A stretch of 64,000 nt of DNA. Origin: Jejuia sp047345485. Lineage in GTDB: Bacteria > Bacteroidota > Bacteroidia > Flavobacteriales > Flavobacteriaceae. The stretch is from NCBI RefSeq assembly GCF_047345485.1, contig NZ_JBLFEN010000004.1:372001-436000 (forward strand), in the 5' to 3' direction. Numbering within the stretch: position 1 is the stretch's first letter; the number at the start of each line of letters is the position of its first letter. Below, in pieces: positions 62,020 through 64,000 of the stretch. The position numbers and the translations under genes were made by a program. The notes beneath the pieces were generated by a model. The model did no database searches, was not told the DNA's origin, and saw only the letters and a list, made by a program, of their open reading frames with translations.

Positions 62020-62847
62020 TTAAGATTTATTTAGTTTATCATACAATTTAACACACTCCACAGCCTCTTTAACATCATGTACACGCAAAATAGAAGCACC
62101 TTTTTGCAAGCCAATTGTATTTAAAACAGTAGTACCATTTAAAGCTTCTTTGGCAGAAGTTTCCAAAGTTTTATAAATCATAGATTTTCTTGAAACCCCA
62201 ACAAGCAATGGCTTTTCAATCATTTTAAATAATTCCAACGTATTTAAAATTTCAAAATTTTGCTCTAAAGTTTTAGCAAATCCAAAGCCAGGATCTATAA
62301 TAACATCAATAATACCTAAATCTCGGGCTGCTTTAATTCTTTCAGAAAAATATAATAAAATATCCTTTACCAAATTGTCGTAGTCTGTTAAACTTTTCAT
62401 GTTTTGCGGTGTACCTCGCATGTGCATCATAATATAAGGCACTTGCAATTCAGCAATTGTTGGTAGCATAATATCATCTAATTTCCCTGCCGAAATATCA
62501 TTAATTAAAGCAGCACCAGCTTCAATACACTGTTTCGCAATAGTACTTCTAAAGGTATCAATAGAAAGTAAAGCTTTAGGAAAATGCTTTAAGATAAGAT
62601 TTACAATTGGTAGAATGCGTTGTAATTCTTCATTTTCACAAACATGATCTGCATTTGGTCGAGAACTATACGCACCAACATCAACAAATGTGGCACCTTC
62701 ATTTAGCATTTGTTCTACTTGTTTTAAAATTGAAGTTTCGTCTTTATATTTTCCGCCATCGTAAAACGAATCTGGTGTTACGTTTAAAACACCCATCACT
62801 TTAGGTGTAGTTAAATCAATAAGTTGGCCTTTACAATTTATCGTCAT
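62020..62847 (-). CDS. folP: Dihydropteroate synthase
   Basis: 275 aa. Joins p-aminobenzoate to hydroxymethyl-dihydropterin pyrophosphate in folate synthesis; target of sulfonamides. Motifs: VMGVLNVTPDSFYDGGKY (signature 1), DVGAYSSRP (signature 2), LSIDTFR, INDISAG, MMHMRG, DPGFGFAKT and GVSRKSMI. First gene of the leftward block with the lipoprotein and cdaA. Its stop lies 3 bp before the R3 element. Divergent from the DUF1599 gene across 118 bp with a heptamer repeat. Confidence 0.95.
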   Translation of the reverse strand: MTINCKGQLIDLTTPKVMGVLNVTPDSFYDGGKYKDETSILKQVEQMLNEGATFVDVGAYSSRPNADHVCENEELQRILPIVNLILKHFPKALLSIDTFRSTIAKQCIEAGAALINDISAGKLDDIMLPTIAELQVPYIMMHMRGTPQNMKSLTDYDNLVKDILLYFSERIKAARDLGIIDVIIDPGFGFAKTLEQNFEILNTLELFKMIEKPLLVGVSRKSMIYKTLETSAKEALNGTTVLNTIGLQKGASILRVHDVKEAVECVKLYDKLNKS

Positions 62848-62881
62848 TACTAGGTTTTCTGTAGTGTTTGTATTTGGTTTA

Positions 62882-62909
62882 AAACTTTAAACTTTAAACT
62901 CTAAACTTT
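62882..62909 (+). repeat. Tandem 7-bp repeat in folP/DUF1599 divergent promoter
   Basis: Four units aaacttt, aaacttt, aaactct, aaacttt in the 118-bp space between divergent start codons 62847 and 62966. A length change here could alter promoter spacing. Confidence 0.65.
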
Positions 62910-62965
62910 GACATTATAATAATTTATGCGAAATTTACGGAAAATAGATATTGAACACATAATTT

Positions 62966-63505
62966 ATGCAAGATACTTCTAAACAATATAATGCGGTAAT
63001 TGATAGCTGTAAAAGTTTATTTGAAAAGAAAATGAGCGATTATGGTAGTGCGTGGCGTATTTTAAGATTACCATCACTAACAGATCAAATTTTTATAAAA
63101 GCACAACGTATTAGAGGTTTGCAACAAAACGCTGTTCAAAAAGTTGATGAAGGACAAGAAAGTGAGTTTATAGGCATAATTAATTATTGTATTATGGCGT
63201 TAATTCAGTTAGAAAAGGGTGTGGTAGAACAACCTGATATGTCTACAGAAACATCTTTAGAGTTGTATGAAAAGCATATTTCTATCACAAAAAAATTAAT
63301 GGAAGATAAAAATCATGATTATGGTGAAGCATGGCGTGATATGCGCGTAAGTAGTTTAACAGATTTAATTTTGCAGAAATTATTACGCGTTAAGCAAATT
63401 GAAGATAACCAAGGCAAAACCTTGGTGAGTGAAGGTATTGATGCAAATTATCAAGATATGATAAACTATGCGGTTTTTGCGATGATTCATTTATCTAAAA
63501 AATAG
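62966..63505 (+). CDS. DUF1599 duplicated-domain protein
   Basis: 179 aa made of two repeats. Repeat 1 (about 10-85): KSLFEKKMSDYGSAWRILRL..LTDQIFIKAQRIRGLQ; repeat 2 (about 95-175): KKLMEDKNHDYGEAWRDMR..SLTDLILQKLLRVKQIE. The shared K-x(5)-DYG-x-AWR core is the DUF1599 signature. The family is helical and, to my knowledge, grouped with nucleotide-modification-associated domains; reaction not established. It starts a rightward pair with the BT_3928-like gene, as is common in flavobacteria. Confidence 0.85.
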   Translation: MQDTSKQYNAVIDSCKSLFEKKMSDYGSAWRILRLPSLTDQIFIKAQRIRGLQQNAVQKVDEGQESEFIGIINYCIMALIQLEKGVVEQPDMSTETSLELYEKHISITKKLMEDKNHDYGEAWRDMRVSSLTDLILQKLLRVKQIEDNQGKTLVSEGIDANYQDMINYAVFAMIHLSKK

Positions 63506-63510
63506 CTGTT

Positions 63511-63583
63511 ATTCCTGCGAAGACAGGAATCCGAAAAAAAATATAGAAAAGTTAAAAATATAGATTCCTAACTTCGCAGAAAT
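63511..63583 (+). repeat. R4 small inverted-repeat element
   Basis: 73 bp with terminal inverted repeats attcctgcgaag / cttcgcagaaat (11 of 12 pair), inner gacaggaatcc and gattcct facing. It fills the space between the DUF1599 and BT_3928-like genes, leaving 9 bp to the ATG at 63593, so is likely transcribed as a hairpin in their mRNA. Confidence 0.75.
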
Positions 63584-63592
63584 GATAAAAGT

Positions 63593-64000
63593 ATGAAAGC
63601 ATTAGTAGCAATAAGTAGAATATTAGTAGGCATATTATTCATCTTTTCAGGGTTTATAAAATTGAACGACCCTATTGGTTTTTCGTATAAACTACAAGAG
63701 TATTTTAGTCCAGATGTATTAAATATTCCGTTTTTAGAGCCTTATGCGTTATTAATTTCGGTATTTGTTGTGGTGTTTGAAGTGGTTTTAGGCGTGTTTT
63801 TACTAATAGGTTATAAACCTAAATTCACAGTTTGGAGTTTATTACTCATGATTGTATTCTTTACGTTTTTAACCTTTTATGCTGCGTATTTTGAGAAAGT
63901 TAAAGATTGTGGCTGTTTTGGAGATTTTATAAAGCTAAAACCATGGGAGACGTTCTGGAAAGATGTGGCACTCCTTGTATTAATTTTAATTTTATTCTTT
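63593..64000 (+). CDS. BT_3928-like DoxX/MauE-type membrane protein (cut by window edge)
   Basis: First 136 codons. Four hydrophobic helices begin in MKALVAISRILVGILFIFSGFIKLNDPIGFSYKLQE; the pattern and the loop KDCGCFGDFIKLKPWETFWKDV identify the BT_3928/DoxX-MauE type. The Cys-x-Cys pair faces a redox-type role suggested for MauE-like proteins, but this family is uncharacterised. It follows DUF1599 across the R4 element and continues beyond the window. Confidence 0.82.
   Translation, partial: MKALVAISRILVGILFIFSGFIKLNDPIGFSYKLQEYFSPDVLNIPFLEPYALLISVFVVVFEVVLGVFLLIGYKPKFTVWSLLLMIVFFTFLTFYAAYFEKVKDCGCFGDFIKLKPWETFWKDVALLVLILILFF

Overview
The window is AT-rich chromosomal DNA from a member of the Bacteroidota, most likely a marine Flavobacteriaceae species. 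Evidence for this includes several secreted proteins with type IX secretion (T9SS) C-terminal sorting domains of both type A and type B, perfect TAnnTTTG promoter -7 boxes with almost no Shine-Dalgarno sequences, flavobacterial family proteins (DUF4293, DUF3667, DUF1599, BT_3928-type DoxX, YtxJ), and a Rho factor with a long Asn/Gln/Lys/Arg-rich insertion. I see no rRNA, tRNA, CRISPR array, prophage or recognisable transposase gene. Genus cannot be fixed from the sequence alone.

Layout. 0-4.1 kb: 5' part of clpB (leftward), then a compact operon ytxJ - GGCT-like - RluA-type pseudouridine synthase. 4.2-8.2 kb: tandem GH9 cellulase-like genes, only the first keeping a T9SS anchor signal. 8.2-10.4 kb: accessory patch with an XRE/DUF4870 regulator, MITE-like repeats and a carboxypeptidase-regulatory-like secreted protein. 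10.4-22.5 kb: housekeeping block (lipoprotein, glyA, DinB-like, HGSNAT-like acyltransferase, T9SS protein, lysA, sucC, DUF1456, TerB-like, uvrB), with convergent pairs sharing bidirectional terminators. 22.5-38 kb: four consecutive leftward giant T9SS type B surface proteins (1724, 1615, about 819 and 920 aa) built from variable numbers of one Asp-rich repeat. 38-45.3 kb: ABC-2 transporter pair, a possible kinase-fold protein, a pRiA4b ORF-3-like protein, rho, DUF4293, FKBP, YfcE-like phosphoesterase. 45.3-51 kb: accessory patch with gene relics, an unrecognised 842-aa lipoprotein, a half-length DEAD-box protein and nested repeats. 51-53.5 kb: truA and an MsbA-like ABC exporter. 53.5-57.8 kb: leftward operon of ECF sigma factor, membrane TPR/anti-sigma-like protein and a membrane-anchored TPR-CHAT (caspase-like) protein. 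58-64 kb: folP, a DUF559 nuclease bracketed by MITE-like repeats, a lipoprotein, cdaA (c-di-AMP synthase) and two DUF3667 zinc-ribbon membrane proteins, then rightward DUF1599 and the start of a BT_3928-like gene.

How the parts relate. The surface-oriented genes (GH9 pair, type A and type B T9SS cargo, lipoproteins) fit a polymer-degrading, surface-adhering lifestyle. The most interesting unexplained structures are the DUF559 nuclease gene sandwiched between two directly repeated MITE-like elements, the ECF sigma/TPR/CHAT operon, the cdaA-DUF3667 coupling, a cryptic kinase-like protein, and at least four families of dispersed palindromic or terminal-inverted repeats, some nested inside each other.
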